Shown here: in pieces, positions 1 through 10,300 of the stretch
Layout: the number at the start of each line of letters is the position of its first letter
How positions within the stretch are numbered: the stretch's first letter is position 1
DNA from: Flavobacteriales bacterium UBA4474
GTDB lineage: Bacteria; Bacteroidota; Bacteroidia; Flavobacteriales_D; Sanyastnellaceae
NCBI GenBank assembly: GCA_002389295.1
Contig: DGOE01000071.1
Coordinates: 1 to 13,099, forward strand
Length of the DNA: 13,099 nt
Reading direction: 5' to 3'
The notes under the pieces: model-generated
What the model saw: the letters and a program-made list of their open reading frames with translations, nothing else
What the model was told of the DNA's origin: nothing
The model's database searches: none
Translations under genes and position numbers: made by a program

Positions 1-1075
1 CGCCGGAATTCCAGGAGGGCGGGGAGCAGGCATCGGGCGCAGGGGAGGCGCGGAGTGTGACCTGCGCGTCCGTAGCGCAGCAGACCTTGAGCCAGATTTG
101 CTTGACGTATCCCGTGGTGGTGGCTGTGAAACTTTGGCCTTCCATCAAGCCTGGACTGCATCCCGTGCTGTCGGTGGCGATCACGTCGGTGGTGCAGCCG
201 TCCACACACGCATTGGCAGGTATGCCTGTATTGCCGCCGATGCAGCCGCAGTCGGTCACCACGGCCGATCCGCCGCATTCGCCGTGGCAATCGGTGGGAA
301 GGCAGGAGCCGTCTTCGACGGTCGCGGTGGCGTCGTAGTTGCAGGCGCTGCTGTCGGTGCAGCCCAGGCAGGAGCCCGCCTCGGCTTCGGAAGCGAGACA
401 GCCGCAATCGGGATCGAGGTAGGCTGTGCCTCCGCATTGTCCCAAACAGTCCAGTGACAAGCAGGAACCGTCCTCGGACGTGGCCGCAGCGTCATAATTG
501 CACGCCGTCGGCGAGGTACATCCAAAGACAAGGGCAGGGTCAGGACAATGGGTCAATGTGAAGACCAGGTCCGTACCCACTTGTGGACCGCTTCCATGGA
601 AGGCTTGTCCCCCGGAATACCCGACCGCACAACCCGTTGCTGCCGCGCCTTGGATGAGGTGCATCACATAGGTTGAGCCTGCCTGCAGCCCGACGTTGGC
701 AAAGGTGAAGGTGTGTTCGGTGTAATGCAGGAACCCGTTGACGCTCACGTAGCAATCGGCGACGGAACCTGAGGCCGGCAAGATGGCGTCGGCGGTGCCG
801 ATGATGCTCCCCTCTGCCCAGTCGCTGCCATCGCCGTTGTACTGGCGGATCGCGAGTTCGCTGACCGTGCCGGAGCAAACGGTCAGTTGGATGGACGTGA
901 GGTTCCCGTCGGATGGCACGGTAAAGGTCTGACCCTTCATCAGGCCGTAGCCGCAGGGGGCGCCGCTGTAGTCCATGAAGACCTCACCCGGACATTGCCC
1001 AGATGTGGACAAGGTCAAGCCGACCGCCCAGAGGAGGGCGGTGAAGCGGTGAAGGATGGGGTTCAAGTGGTGCAT
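1..1075 (-). CDS. Secreted Cys-rich repeat protein, C-terminus off the left edge
   Basis: The frame opens at ATG 1075 and stays open to the left edge, giving 358 residues; its 3' end is missing. Residues 1-27 form a signal peptide: short basic start, hydrophobic core around ALLWAVGLTL, then STSGQ before C28. There is no lipobox, so export by Sec and signal peptidase I is expected. Residues about 42-177 form a beta-rich module starting GLMKGQTF. Residues 185-293 hold two tandem Cys-rich units with ACNYD and EDGSC motifs. From about 306 a second copy of the first module begins (GLMEGQSF) and is cut by the edge. The start is chosen because no in-frame ATG lies between it and the preceding stop and a signal peptide follows at once. 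The gene begins 43 bp after the giant gene on the same strand. A T9SS sorting domain would be expected past the edge but is not seen. Function is unknown; an extracellular structural or binding role is inferred. Confidence 0.9.
   Translation of the reverse strand, partial: MHHLNPILHRFTALLWAVGLTLSTSGQCPGEVFMDYSGAPCGYGLMKGQTFTVPSDGNLTSIQLTVCSGTVSELAIRQYNGDGSDWAEGSIIGTADAILPASGSVADCYVSVNGFLHYTEHTFTFANVGLQAGSTYVMHLIQGAAATGCAVGYSGGQAFHGSGPQVGTDLVFTLTHCPDPALVFGCTSPTACNYDAAATSEDGSCLSLDCLGQCGGTAYLDPDCGCLASEAEAGSCLGCTDSSACNYDATATVEDGSCLPTDCHGECGGSAVVTDCGCIGGNTGIPANACVDGCTTDVIATDSTGCSPGLMEGQSFTATTTGYVKQIWLKVCCATDAQVTLRASPAPDACSPPSWNSG
197..523 (-). repeat. Two tandem 53-residue Cys-rich GCT/ACNYD/DGSC units
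   Basis: Residues 185-237 and 238-293 of the left-hand protein align as two units. Each opens with GCT, three residues, ACNYD, then AT and EDGSC. Each continues with a DC-x-G-x-CGG segment and a DCGC motif. The second unit runs slightly longer (NACVDGCTTDV) into the next module. Spacing of the GCT starts is 53 residues (159 bp). This motif recurs in exported Flavobacteriales proteins; the paired Cys suggest disulfides. Ion binding is sometimes assumed for the acidic positions, but nothing here shows it. Confidence 0.85.
544..952 (-). other. Beta-rich module, first copy (GLMKGQTF)
   Basis: Residues about 42-177 of the left-hand protein alternate hydrophobic and polar residues and end in DLVFTLTHC, consistent with a jelly-roll-like sandwich. 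The opening GLM-x-GQ-x-FT, a Gly ten or so residues later, then I-x-L-x-VC, is repeated at residues 309-343, where the window cuts the second copy. I cannot assign a named family. Confidence 0.55.
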
Positions 1076-1089
1076 GGTGAGGGTGTTGT

Positions 1090-1111
1090 CCCCTCCCGCA
1101 GTGGGGAGGGG
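1090..1111 (-). terminator. Perfect GC-rich hairpin between the two genes, without a T-tract
   Basis: CCCCTCCC at 1090-1097 pairs with GGGAGGGG at 1104-1111, an uninterrupted 8-bp stem with a 6-nt loop. It lies 7 bp after the giant gene's stop and ends 14 bp before the next ATG. Read on the minus strand it is followed by ACAACACCC, so the T-tract of an intrinsic terminator is absent; reading the plus strand shows none either. It may be a weak attenuator, an mRNA 3'-end stabiliser or a translation-gating hairpin. Its 3' arm holds the only Shine-Dalgarno-like G-run, about 15-22 nt from the ATG, which is too far for standard use. Confidence 0.35.
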
Positions 1112-1118
1112 ATCACGG

Positions 1119-1376
1119 TCATTTGATGACACGAACGGTGCGCTGTCCTTTTGAAGTCATGGCCCGAACGAAGTAGACCCCACTTTCAATGCCGGCGGCG
1201 ACCCAACGGCAGGGGCCGTTGAGCATCTGGTCGCAGTCGAGCACTTCCACGAGACGGCCGTTGGCGTCTTCGATCCGCAGGGATTGTACGGGCAGGGTGC
1301 CGTGCCAATGGATGGTCAGTTCATCGCGGAACGGATTCGGGTAAGCGATGAGGTCGCCATCCAAATCCGGTGCGCT
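1119..1376 (-). other. T9SS type A C-terminal sorting domain
   Basis: Residues 3905-3989 of the giant protein match the family pattern: AYPNPFRDELTIHW near the start, an IEDANGRLVE strand, then SGVYFVRAM and a basic end, QRTVRVIK. Such domains direct cargo through the type IX system in Bacteroidota and are usually removed as the protein is attached to surface lipopolysaccharide or released. Two Cys (CDQMLNGPC) sit inside, which is less usual for this domain. Confidence 0.93.
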
Positions 1377-4300
1377 GAGGCCCGCCTCGGAGAAGCGCAA
1401 GAGGAAGGGCGTCTGCAGATCGCCGCGCAGACCTGAAGTCTCGAAGGTGGTGCCTTCGTCGGCGACGTATTCGAGGTCGGTGAGGCCGGACTTCCAACGG
1501 AAGTGCAGGAGGTCCGATGCGCCCACCTCACCGTAGACGGTGAGGAAGTACAGCAGGCCTGCATCGCTGTCGAGCGGGATGGCCTGTCCGACACAGCGGA
1601 CAAAGCCTTGCTCGTCTTCCACGAAGGCACCGAGCGCATCGCCGAGGCCCTGGGGCTGCGTCGGGGGCAACTCGAGGCGGACGACCATGTTCATGGTGCC
1701 TTCCAGCTTGCGCACATCCTGTTCTGGCCAAGCGGCATCGGGTGCCGCCGTGCCGTCGAAGGGGTTGTCCGCGCGCCAGCCGGCATCGTAGAAGGCGCCG
1801 ACGACGGGCCATTCCAAAGTACCTGCGGGGGCGGCGGCGAGGGCTTCTGCACTGGAGGGGTCACCCAGGCGTATGCGGTAACCGTCGCCAGGGCGCATCG
1901 TTCCCAGCGAACCAATCCACTCGCCGTCGCCGGCATAGAGGGCAAAGCCTTCATAGCGGCTCTTGACGAGGTCGTCGAACTGCAATACCGTATCGGCGTC
2001 GGCAAGTCCCTGCATGGCTTGTTCGACAGAAAGGGCCACCTGCGGGAGGTAACCGAGCTCGTTCCATCCGACCACGAGGTTCTGGGGGTGGTCCAGTGGG
2101 TGGGCAGCCGGGCCGATGTTGCGCAGTGTCCACGTCGCCTCGATGTCCGAGCGCATCTCCACTTGATAGCGCATGCCGAAGTCGACGCCGCTCGAGGCGG
2201 CAGCGGGCAGGCCGGTCGGTGTCCAGACTCCGGCAGTGCGGAAGGATCCGACACCGTGGCCTTTGACGTTGAGCAGGTCGGCTTCGGACAGGCTGGCAAA
2301 GGCCTTCTCGACCTCGATCATGCTGCCGTCATCCTCGGACACATTGAAGCTGACCCAATTCCAACCGGGCAACAGCTGCGTCACGGACTCCACTTTTTCG
2401 GAGGCGTTGAGCAGGAGGGGCTGGAACAGGCTGCTGTATCCATCCTCATCGGGATGGACGGTCAGCGGGTCGCTGGACAGGTGCGGCCAGTGTGCGTCGA
2501 CCTCGGCGCGGATGGCCCCGGTCCGGGCATCCCAGATGCGGAACTCGATGGCTTCGGCGGCTTCGTCGTCGTTGTAGAAGACGGAGACAAACGCGAGTTG
2601 CTGGTCGGCCACGTTGAGGTCGAGCGGTGAGAAGCCGCGCAATTCGTCGCCGATGTAGGCCAGGACGATGTCGCGGGGGTTGTCGCTGGCGATGCTGTTC
2701 TTGTATGCGCGGGCCACAACGGGCATCACATTGGTGAAGTTCATGGCCTCGACTGTGAATTCGGGGGCTTCGAGGTACACATCGATTTCCATCGTGGTGC
2801 GCTCTCCGTAGCAGAATCCGCCCGTGGCGTTGGTGCCACACGGGATGCCGCCTTTGAGCAGCGCGTCTACCAGGAAGGTGCCCACATCGAGCGGCCCTTC
2901 GGCGGTAAAGGTGACCTCCATTTCGCTGTCTGCAGGCAACGTTCCGCTGAGTGGAGACACCTCAATCCAGGAGGGGAGTCCCGCGATCTCGAAATAGCGC
3001 GTTTCATTGCCCACGTTGGCGATTGTGGTGGTGACCATGAGCCCATCTTCGGGCTGTCCTTCCCAAGTGAGGAAGGCGTCGCCCCACTTGAGCGGGTTGC
3101 GGTCAATGCGCATCTCGAAGGTCAGGTCGGACGCCGTGGTGTTGCCGGCGGCATCGCGCAGTCCCGACTTGGGCAGCGTGAAGGTGACGAGCTGATCCTC
3201 GTACTTGTACAGGGCGTCCTCGTTGAGCTCCAGGATGCACTCGTCGTGCAGGGAGTTCCAGCTTACTGAAGCCACGTCGCCGCTGGCGCCGAGGGTCGAT
3301 TGCGGTTCTGCTTGCATGAGCGGGGCATCGGCGCTTTGGACGATGGAAGAGACCTCCGTGCTGCCCATGGCATTCAGCCAATCCTTGGCGAAGAAGGACT
3401 GGGGCATGGCCAGCGAGGAGGGGTCGTTGTAGTAGAAGTACCCGTCCCACGCGGTGTAGGTGTAAGCCTGGTCGGCCTCTACTGCATCGTCTCCCGCGCT
3501 GCGCGCTTCGAAGGGGGCGTGGACCACGAGGTTGTCGTAGCCATACACCCCGTCGCGTTCGCGCTCTCGGAGGGTCTGCACCGGGACGGCCGTACTCCAC
3601 ACCCGCAACTCGTCAAACTTGCCGGTGAAAGGCATGTCATAGCTCGTGGGTCCCGCATTGAATTTGCGCGCTCCGACAAACAAGTTGAGGGGGATCATCG
3701 ATCCGTGGCTGTAGGCTGCATCGGAGTCCACGCCGTCTCCATTGAGATAGAGGTTGACAGCGCCGTTGTGGTGCCGTACCAGGGCAATGTGGTGCCACCG
3801 GTCCGTGAGGGCCGACGGAGTCCGCAAGGTGTCGTTGCCATTGGCCACGATCAGGTGTCCGGCTGCATCGGTCTCGAAAGACCAAGCGTTCCATGCTGTG
3901 TCAAAGCTTGGGTCCGCACTTCCGTTGACGCCAAGGATGGCTTCGTTCGGTCCTCCTGGCTTCATCCAGAATTCGAGTGTCGTGCTCCGCGATCCGACAG
4001 GCGTGAAGTTGATGCCTGCCAGCGACGGGACCATGTCGCCTGTATTGCCGGCAAAGTCGAGGGCCTGGGCGCCTGTGGTATTGAACCAGTTGGCTTCCAT
4101 CTGTACGTCGCGACCTCGGGCTTCCTCTACGGGCACCCCACTGAGCTCATCGAGCGGGAGCCACACCTGCAATCCAAGCTCCTTGCCTGTCAACTGTAGG
4201 TTGGGCGTCATGGAGAGCTGGGTCTCCCGCTGCGAACTCCACATGCGGATGTCCTGAATTGGGAGCGGGAGGGGGGTCCCGGTGGCTTCACCGTTGCTCC

Positions 4301-7300
4301 ATCCATTGCCCCAGGTGACCCGCTTGGAGGACAAGCCGGCAAAAGAAAGCGATCCCAGGGCAGGCAGCCCTGTTCCGTTGAGGTCCAGGGAGACGTCCAC
4401 CGCACCGGCGTCAGCTGCGGGCTCGAAGGTCAGTTCGAAGGTGTTCCAGAAGGGGTTCCAATTGGTGCCTGCCTGCAGCGGAATGACCAAGGTGTCGGCA
4501 TCCACGACGGCACCATTGGCGCGGTGCACGACCGCGAGGTGACCGGCATCGACCAGCTCGGCACTGAGGCTCGCCAAGGCCTGGTCGCCCTGCGTAAAGA
4601 CGACACCGGAGGGCAAGCCCGTCGGCACACTTTCGCCACCTGCCCAGAGTTTCCAGGACATGGACCATCCTGCCGCATCGAGTGCAGGCCCTTGGGGTAT
4701 GCCCAGGTATTCTCCGGCTGTGAACTGAAGGCCACCTGAATTCTCGATGTAGTTGGCGTTCATCGTGGTCATCATCCTCACCGAATCGGGATTCAGCGAA
4801 GCGGTGGGAGAGAAGGTCTCCATGGCCTCTGACCAACGCAACGTCAGCTCATCGCCCGGACGGTAGAAACCATCGGCAGGCAGCGGGTTGCCGTAGAGCT
4901 CAGGCCGCACGAAATCAACGGTGCCTGCGATGACATCCGAGATTTCGTCTACGGCAAACTCGCTGGCGCATTGGGTGATGGCCCGCAGCTCAATCCCGCC
5001 TTCGTAGCCTTGGCATTGGCCCGCGAACCCGTTGCAGATGTCCGGTGCGTCGAGCGGATTCCAAGTGAAGTTGAAATCCTGCACCCGGCCATCTTCATCG
5101 ACCACTGCAGTATTGGCGGTGTTGGTTCCCGTGATGGTGGTCCATTGCGTGGTGCCGGTGGGGCGGTACTGCACAATGACCGGATCTCCGTCGTCCGGGT
5201 GCTGCCAGTTGGTGTAGTCGTTGCGCGCGATGTCCACGGTCAAAGGCACTTCCCCTTCGGTGGAGAAGTAGGCGCCCGAAGCCACCAAATCGAGGTTGGC
5301 CGACCAATTCTCCAGCGGAGCGGTCAGCGCCACATCCGAGCACGCCGGCTCGAAATTGACATACACCCTCGCCTCGTCCTGGATGTTCCAGTCGCACACC
5401 GACAACATGATCACGTCCACCGAACCACTCATGAACTCCGGACTCTCCACCCCGCTGTGGTGAATCGTCACCGGCGCATAGCTCGGGCCAGCTTCCCAGG
5501 AGGGACTCAGCTGGTACTCCACTGTCGTGGAGGTCTGGCCCCCGATGAAGACCTGGGCTCCGAGGGTGTTGTAGAAGATGTCGTTGTAGAAGACGTAGTT
5601 GGTGACCCCACCAAAGGGATAGGGCGCATCGTGCCGGATCTCCGCCGTCAACCCAATCGGTTCATCCATAAAGGACGTGATGGGCGGATTGATGGTGTCC
5701 ATTCCTGTATACACCGTGCCATCGGGCGCCGTGTAGGTCAATTTGATGTTGGGCACTTCCAGTTTTACCGGCTGAGGCTGCACCACCAGCGCCTTCACCT
5801 TTTCCTCACTCGTCGGCTCGAGAATGGTGCTGCACAAAGCCTCACTCAAATGGATATCGGGATACTCGACGTTCGGAGCATCCTCAGGCCCCCACTCGGC
5901 CGCCCCCCCTTCAGAGAATTGGAAAGCATCACTTTCTGCGATCTCATCTCTCCAAGTGTCCATGAGGACTTGGTCCAAGTTTGCTCCCATTACCAATACT
6001 GCAACAGCAATTCCAGCGCCAATTGCGCCAGCGAAATTGCCATTTGCAGCACCTGTCGCTGCCCACGCTATCAATGGAGGTGATAGCATGGCGGTCACTC
6101 CACTAAGCGTTCCGGGTGTATTGAGTGTGGTTGCGAGATCATTGCCATTTGGGTCTGTAGCGCTTGTGCTATCAAGAATTGGCCAAGCTTGATTGCTTAT
6201 CGGACTCAATGTGAATTCGGTTGGGTCCACTGATCTTGACCATGAATAGTCCTTCAGCGTACTACAGGAAGAGGCACTTCCTGCGGCAACATTGTACTTC
6301 GTTGGTATCAGAGCTGGGTACCACTCGTGGAACGAGCTGGGCTCTTCATGAACAAAAGGACATGAGGCAGCGCTGCCGAGATTCAAGAAAATGGGTCCAT
6401 TGAGTCCCCGTCCGGGAATCACTGCTACGAGATAAAAGTCTTGTTCGTCATCATCACTCAGAGTGAAGCTATAGCTCAAGGATGATTCTATCGTTTCGCT
6501 ATTGGTTCGCGTTTCGGTGACTGTATTCAAATCTTGAATGTCAGAAATGAAGCCGGCACCATTGATTTTAATGCCAGCAGTGTACTTGTCGTCCCAAGTG
6601 CCCGTCAATTCTCGTGTTTTGGTGGAAGCTTCAACATTGCTTCTGGTCAGTGTTTGCGTGAATTCGGCACCACCACCGCTGAAAGAGATGAAATAGGGCT
6701 CGAATTGAGCGTCGTTCCAGAGGCTCTCGTCTGCAATGAGGTTTGAATCAAGGGGAGTGCCATCTTCGTTTGCTACCGCAGAGAAATCGTTTAAAGAGAA
6801 GGAGTTGTGATCAGCAGCGCTGCTTTCAAGATTGATTGCCCAATCAGATAGATTGTCAGCATCAGAAAACTGTTCGATGTTCTCAAATAGCTTCACCCGA
6901 GCATTGATTTTTTCGAGTTCATTTTCGGCCAGCATCATCTTCCATTGCCGGATTTGGTTATTGTAGTACCGGACAGAATCTAATTGGATATCCTCGCCAA
7001 GGAATCGGTAACCCGGTCCGATGCGGTCGTCACCAGTTACAGGGTCACTTTGAATGCGGCTCCAAAGGGACTGATCTACACCGAGTTGGTCTGCTGTTTC
7101 GGCGGCTATTCCCAATAGGGTAGTATCATAAACATCAAATCCCCATGCCTGAACCTCTTCGTTTGGAAGGTCATAGCCTTTTGTCAGTGTGCTTGCCTGA
7201 TTGGGAATATTGTTTCCCACTGTATTGAGCCAGTCTTGATAAAATAGTTCCCACCTGTGGTCATCATTATTGGCGAGTACCATATCTGTCCATATTGTCT

Positions 7301-10300
7301 CAGGATCTTCGGCTGCATCATCAGGTTGGGGCCAAACCGTCCGTGAAGGGTATTGCCATGGCAAACTCGAATAGGCCACCTCACTGGATGTGCCGTCTGG
7401 CCATTCATACAGTTCTGGGTGAGCATGGAAGTAACTGTTTCGGGCGAGTTCAAGTAGCGGAATGTCCACCTGTTGAATTGTGTACTGCGTCTTCATGAAG
7501 TGGCTGGCTGGAAGTTGACCGGTAACCACCCGCTCCATCCAACCCAAACAATAATTCCTGATTTGGATTTGATTATTGTCGAGAGCCAGCTCTCCGGAGG
7601 ATGTGAGCTTGACCAGCGGAATGAAATCAACTACGCCATCATTGTTGGCGTCTTCGAAGTACATGTATGAACTGGTGGATGTTTCAAGCCCTAATCCCTC
7701 TGCCATGGATTGAGTCGTGGCCGCCATGACTGCTTCCGGTGCGGGAGTCAGTTTGAAGGCGTTCATGACCCCCATGGATGTATTGGTAACTGTTCCAAAG
7801 AAGACATCCTGATTGATGCCGTAATCCATAATCTGATCAATGCCAGAAGTTGAAACAGATTGGTCGAATTCAAATGTCTCCGTTACCTGGGTCTCGCTTG
7901 CTGTATTATTTGAATACTCTTGCTTGTGTACGATTCCGACATTTCCTTCTATGTTCAATTGGAATCCAGTTGCGATTTCTGCACCAATACCAATACTAGT
8001 AGTGCCTCCAAAGGACGCTGTTGGGATCAATTGGTAATCTTGATTTCGTGACCTCGTATCAGTAGTTGAGAAGGAGGCTTTCTTTTCAAAGCTGACGCTT
8101 GAACCCTGCACAATGCTGCAAGAACTGGCATCTCCTGGTGGGTCGCGCAGTACAAATTCAAGTACAGGTTCGGCAGAGACGGGGACATCGGCGGTTGCCA
8201 TATATTCTCCAAGCATTATGGCGTTGAATGTGCCACGTTGATAAACTAGAGGCCTGATGCCACTGCTTTCAGCGATTTGCGACCGCAATAGAAATGGAAC
8301 GCTGTCCAGGGGCATAGATTCTGGAATTAGTGTTTCGAATGGACTCCACTGCGCAACACTTTCACTTCCTCGCATAAGTTGTAACGAAATGAGGCCCCGC
8401 GGTACGATGTCATTTGGATTGAAGGAAGGTGGCATGGCCCTGAATCCGTATGTCAGACCATCCTCAGTATCGACAATGACATTTTCGATTTGCTGGGTGA
8501 TGTTATCACGGGGAATGGTGTCCTCGGTTCCGAAGACTCCGGAGCCGATGGTGTTGAGCACGGAGATATAGTAGTCCTCTCCAAACACCACTTCGGTGTC
8601 CACCAATTCATGATTGATGCTTAAAGTGTCAATCTTGGTTTTGAAGCGCCTTTCTGGCTGAATGTGCATGCAATAGGCAGTCCGATGCTGTACAACTGGC
8701 AACCCGAAGGGAAATGGGACTGATTTTGAATAGGTATCCTCCCCTTCAATATTGCTCAGACGCCAGATCTCGAGGAATCCAGCTAAAGGTGAACTGAATG
8801 TGGCATCGCCATCTTTGATCACAAGATTGGTTTCGCCCAAAAAGGCTCTGCCAAGCCCGGTGTTTAGATTTGGGTGGCGATCTGTGGTGCATGTCGCGTC
8901 ATCTCCTACTTGGCGTTGTTCAACGCTGATTTGAGGAGTTGGGCGGTGGACCAAGTCGACGCGGTGGTAGGCGTTCGAAGGCATGGCTTCTCCATCTATG
9001 CTTTTGTCGGGATAGTGCTCTTCTTGGTTCCAAGCGATCTTTTGAATGGAGTTCCATTGGGCGTAGGCGGGGTCGTTGATGTTGTAGTTGCCCTCGCCGT
9101 CGTCTTTGGTGGCGTCGCGGAAGGCATGCACCCAGCTGTCGACGGGTTCACCTTCCCAGCCCATGACATCAAGGTCGCTGTAGTCGTTTTTGGAGAAGAT
9201 GGCGGGGAAGCCCGCGGCATCGTGGGGTGTCGCCATCCGGTAGTGGCCCGGTGTGACCAGGACGTCGTATTGTCCCTTGATGTCCGTGGTCACCTGGACG
9301 GCAGGGCAGGCTTGGGCGAGAGAGAAGCTTTCGCTGTTTTCGACCGGGTTTTCCTTGACCAACTGGAAGGAGGCGATACCAAGGTTGTTTTGGGAGGCGT
9401 CCCACTCCTTGGCCGCTTGAACTTCACCTCCGATCACGCGGCCCACAATCCTGCGGGTGGTGACATCGATGAATTGGAATTGGGGGTCCACACTCCCATC
9501 GAAATTGCGGGGGGAGGGTCCTGTGACGTAGACCACCTTTCCGCTGGTGGGGGTGGAATTGAAGGTGTGGTCATCATCCGTTCCTTCCTCATCAAGGTGG
9601 GTAAAGATGGGCTCGATGGTGTGCTCGCCCCGGCTCACCGATATGGTCAGGCGGCCCAATTCGTCCGTTTCGAAAGGTTCCTGCTGATCGTCGCGCAGGA
9701 GGACGCCGTCGACATTGAACCGCACGCCTTTGACCGGGCAATTGGAGGCCATGGGGTCGTCGGTGCCGGAGTAGTCCGGGTGTCCGGTCTGGATTTCCTG
9801 GTAGTGGACATTCAGATCCACCTCGAAGGCCGAAACGTCCGTGAAGTCGATGTCTGTGGAATTGAGAACCAAATCTCCCACCAGTGCCACCGATTGTGGA
9901 GGCATGAAGTCGTGGGCGAAGCCGCCGGAGGACTTGGCGGGGATGACGTCGAAAATGGAGCTGGCGCCGACGTACTTGACGTTGCCGATGCTGTACTTGC
10001 CGTCGGTCTGGGCGGTGTTGTCGAAGTTGTTGAGGGAAAGCGGGGTGGCGTCGCGGTAGTGGTCGTGTCCATCCCATGCCGCATTCATGGTGGTCACACC
10101 CGCCTCATCGATGTGCTGGTGCAGGATGTGGGCGTGGTTCTTGGTCCAGCTGTCCTGGTCCAGTCCATATTTGGAGCGGTCGTAGAGTGCATTGCCGACG
10201 TTCTCGTCCAGGTCGAGCATCCAGAACAGGCCCTCGGTCAGGGGGTCGGGGTACTGGTGCATCCAGAAGTCCGCAGCTTCGCGCGTCGTGTAGGGGTCGA

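Larger units (their letters stand above)
5930..8940 (-). other. Low-GC central block of the giant gene, no recognised fold
   Basis: Hand counts of 60-base lines inside give 40% (6841), 43% (7261) and 45% (7981), against 75% (1741) and 65% (10201 and 11221) outside. The left edge is sharp, from 62% (5881 line) to 45% (5941 line); the right edge lies near 8940, though the 9001 line dips to 45% before the next returns to 65%. The block encodes about residues 1380-2385 with no break in frame. It includes an RDPPGD motif (1648-1653), a Ser/Thr-rich beta segment, a DANNDGVVD acidic loop (1813-1821), long helix-prone segments rich in W and Y, a charged helix around NNQIRQWKMMLAENELEKIN (2040s), a second Ser/Thr-rich beta segment, and a hydrophobic stretch. 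I recall similar RDPPGD-containing regions in other giant Bacteroidota proteins, but this is memory, not a search. Confidence 0.7.

Noticed and set aside
1090..1111. Hairpin as a firm intrinsic terminator
   Set aside because: No T-tract follows on either strand, so it is listed only at low confidence.
1503..2630. Plus-strand open frame of 375 codons
   Set aside because: Antisense to the GW repeats and flanking beta modules; product shows no recognisable motif.
4971..6083. Plus-strand open frame of 370 codons
   Set aside because: In register with the sense gene; His/Arg/Val-rich and without domain features. It closes soon after entering the low-GC island, as expected for a shadow frame.
5979..6098. 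Hydrophobic segment as a transmembrane anchor
   Set aside because: A single uncharged Gly/Ala-rich stretch in the middle of a T9SS cargo more likely folds in the core; anchoring is not supported.
5930..8940. Island as an inserted mobile element
   Set aside because: No transposase, integrase, terminal inverted repeats or target duplications were seen, and the reading frame is preserved through both edges.
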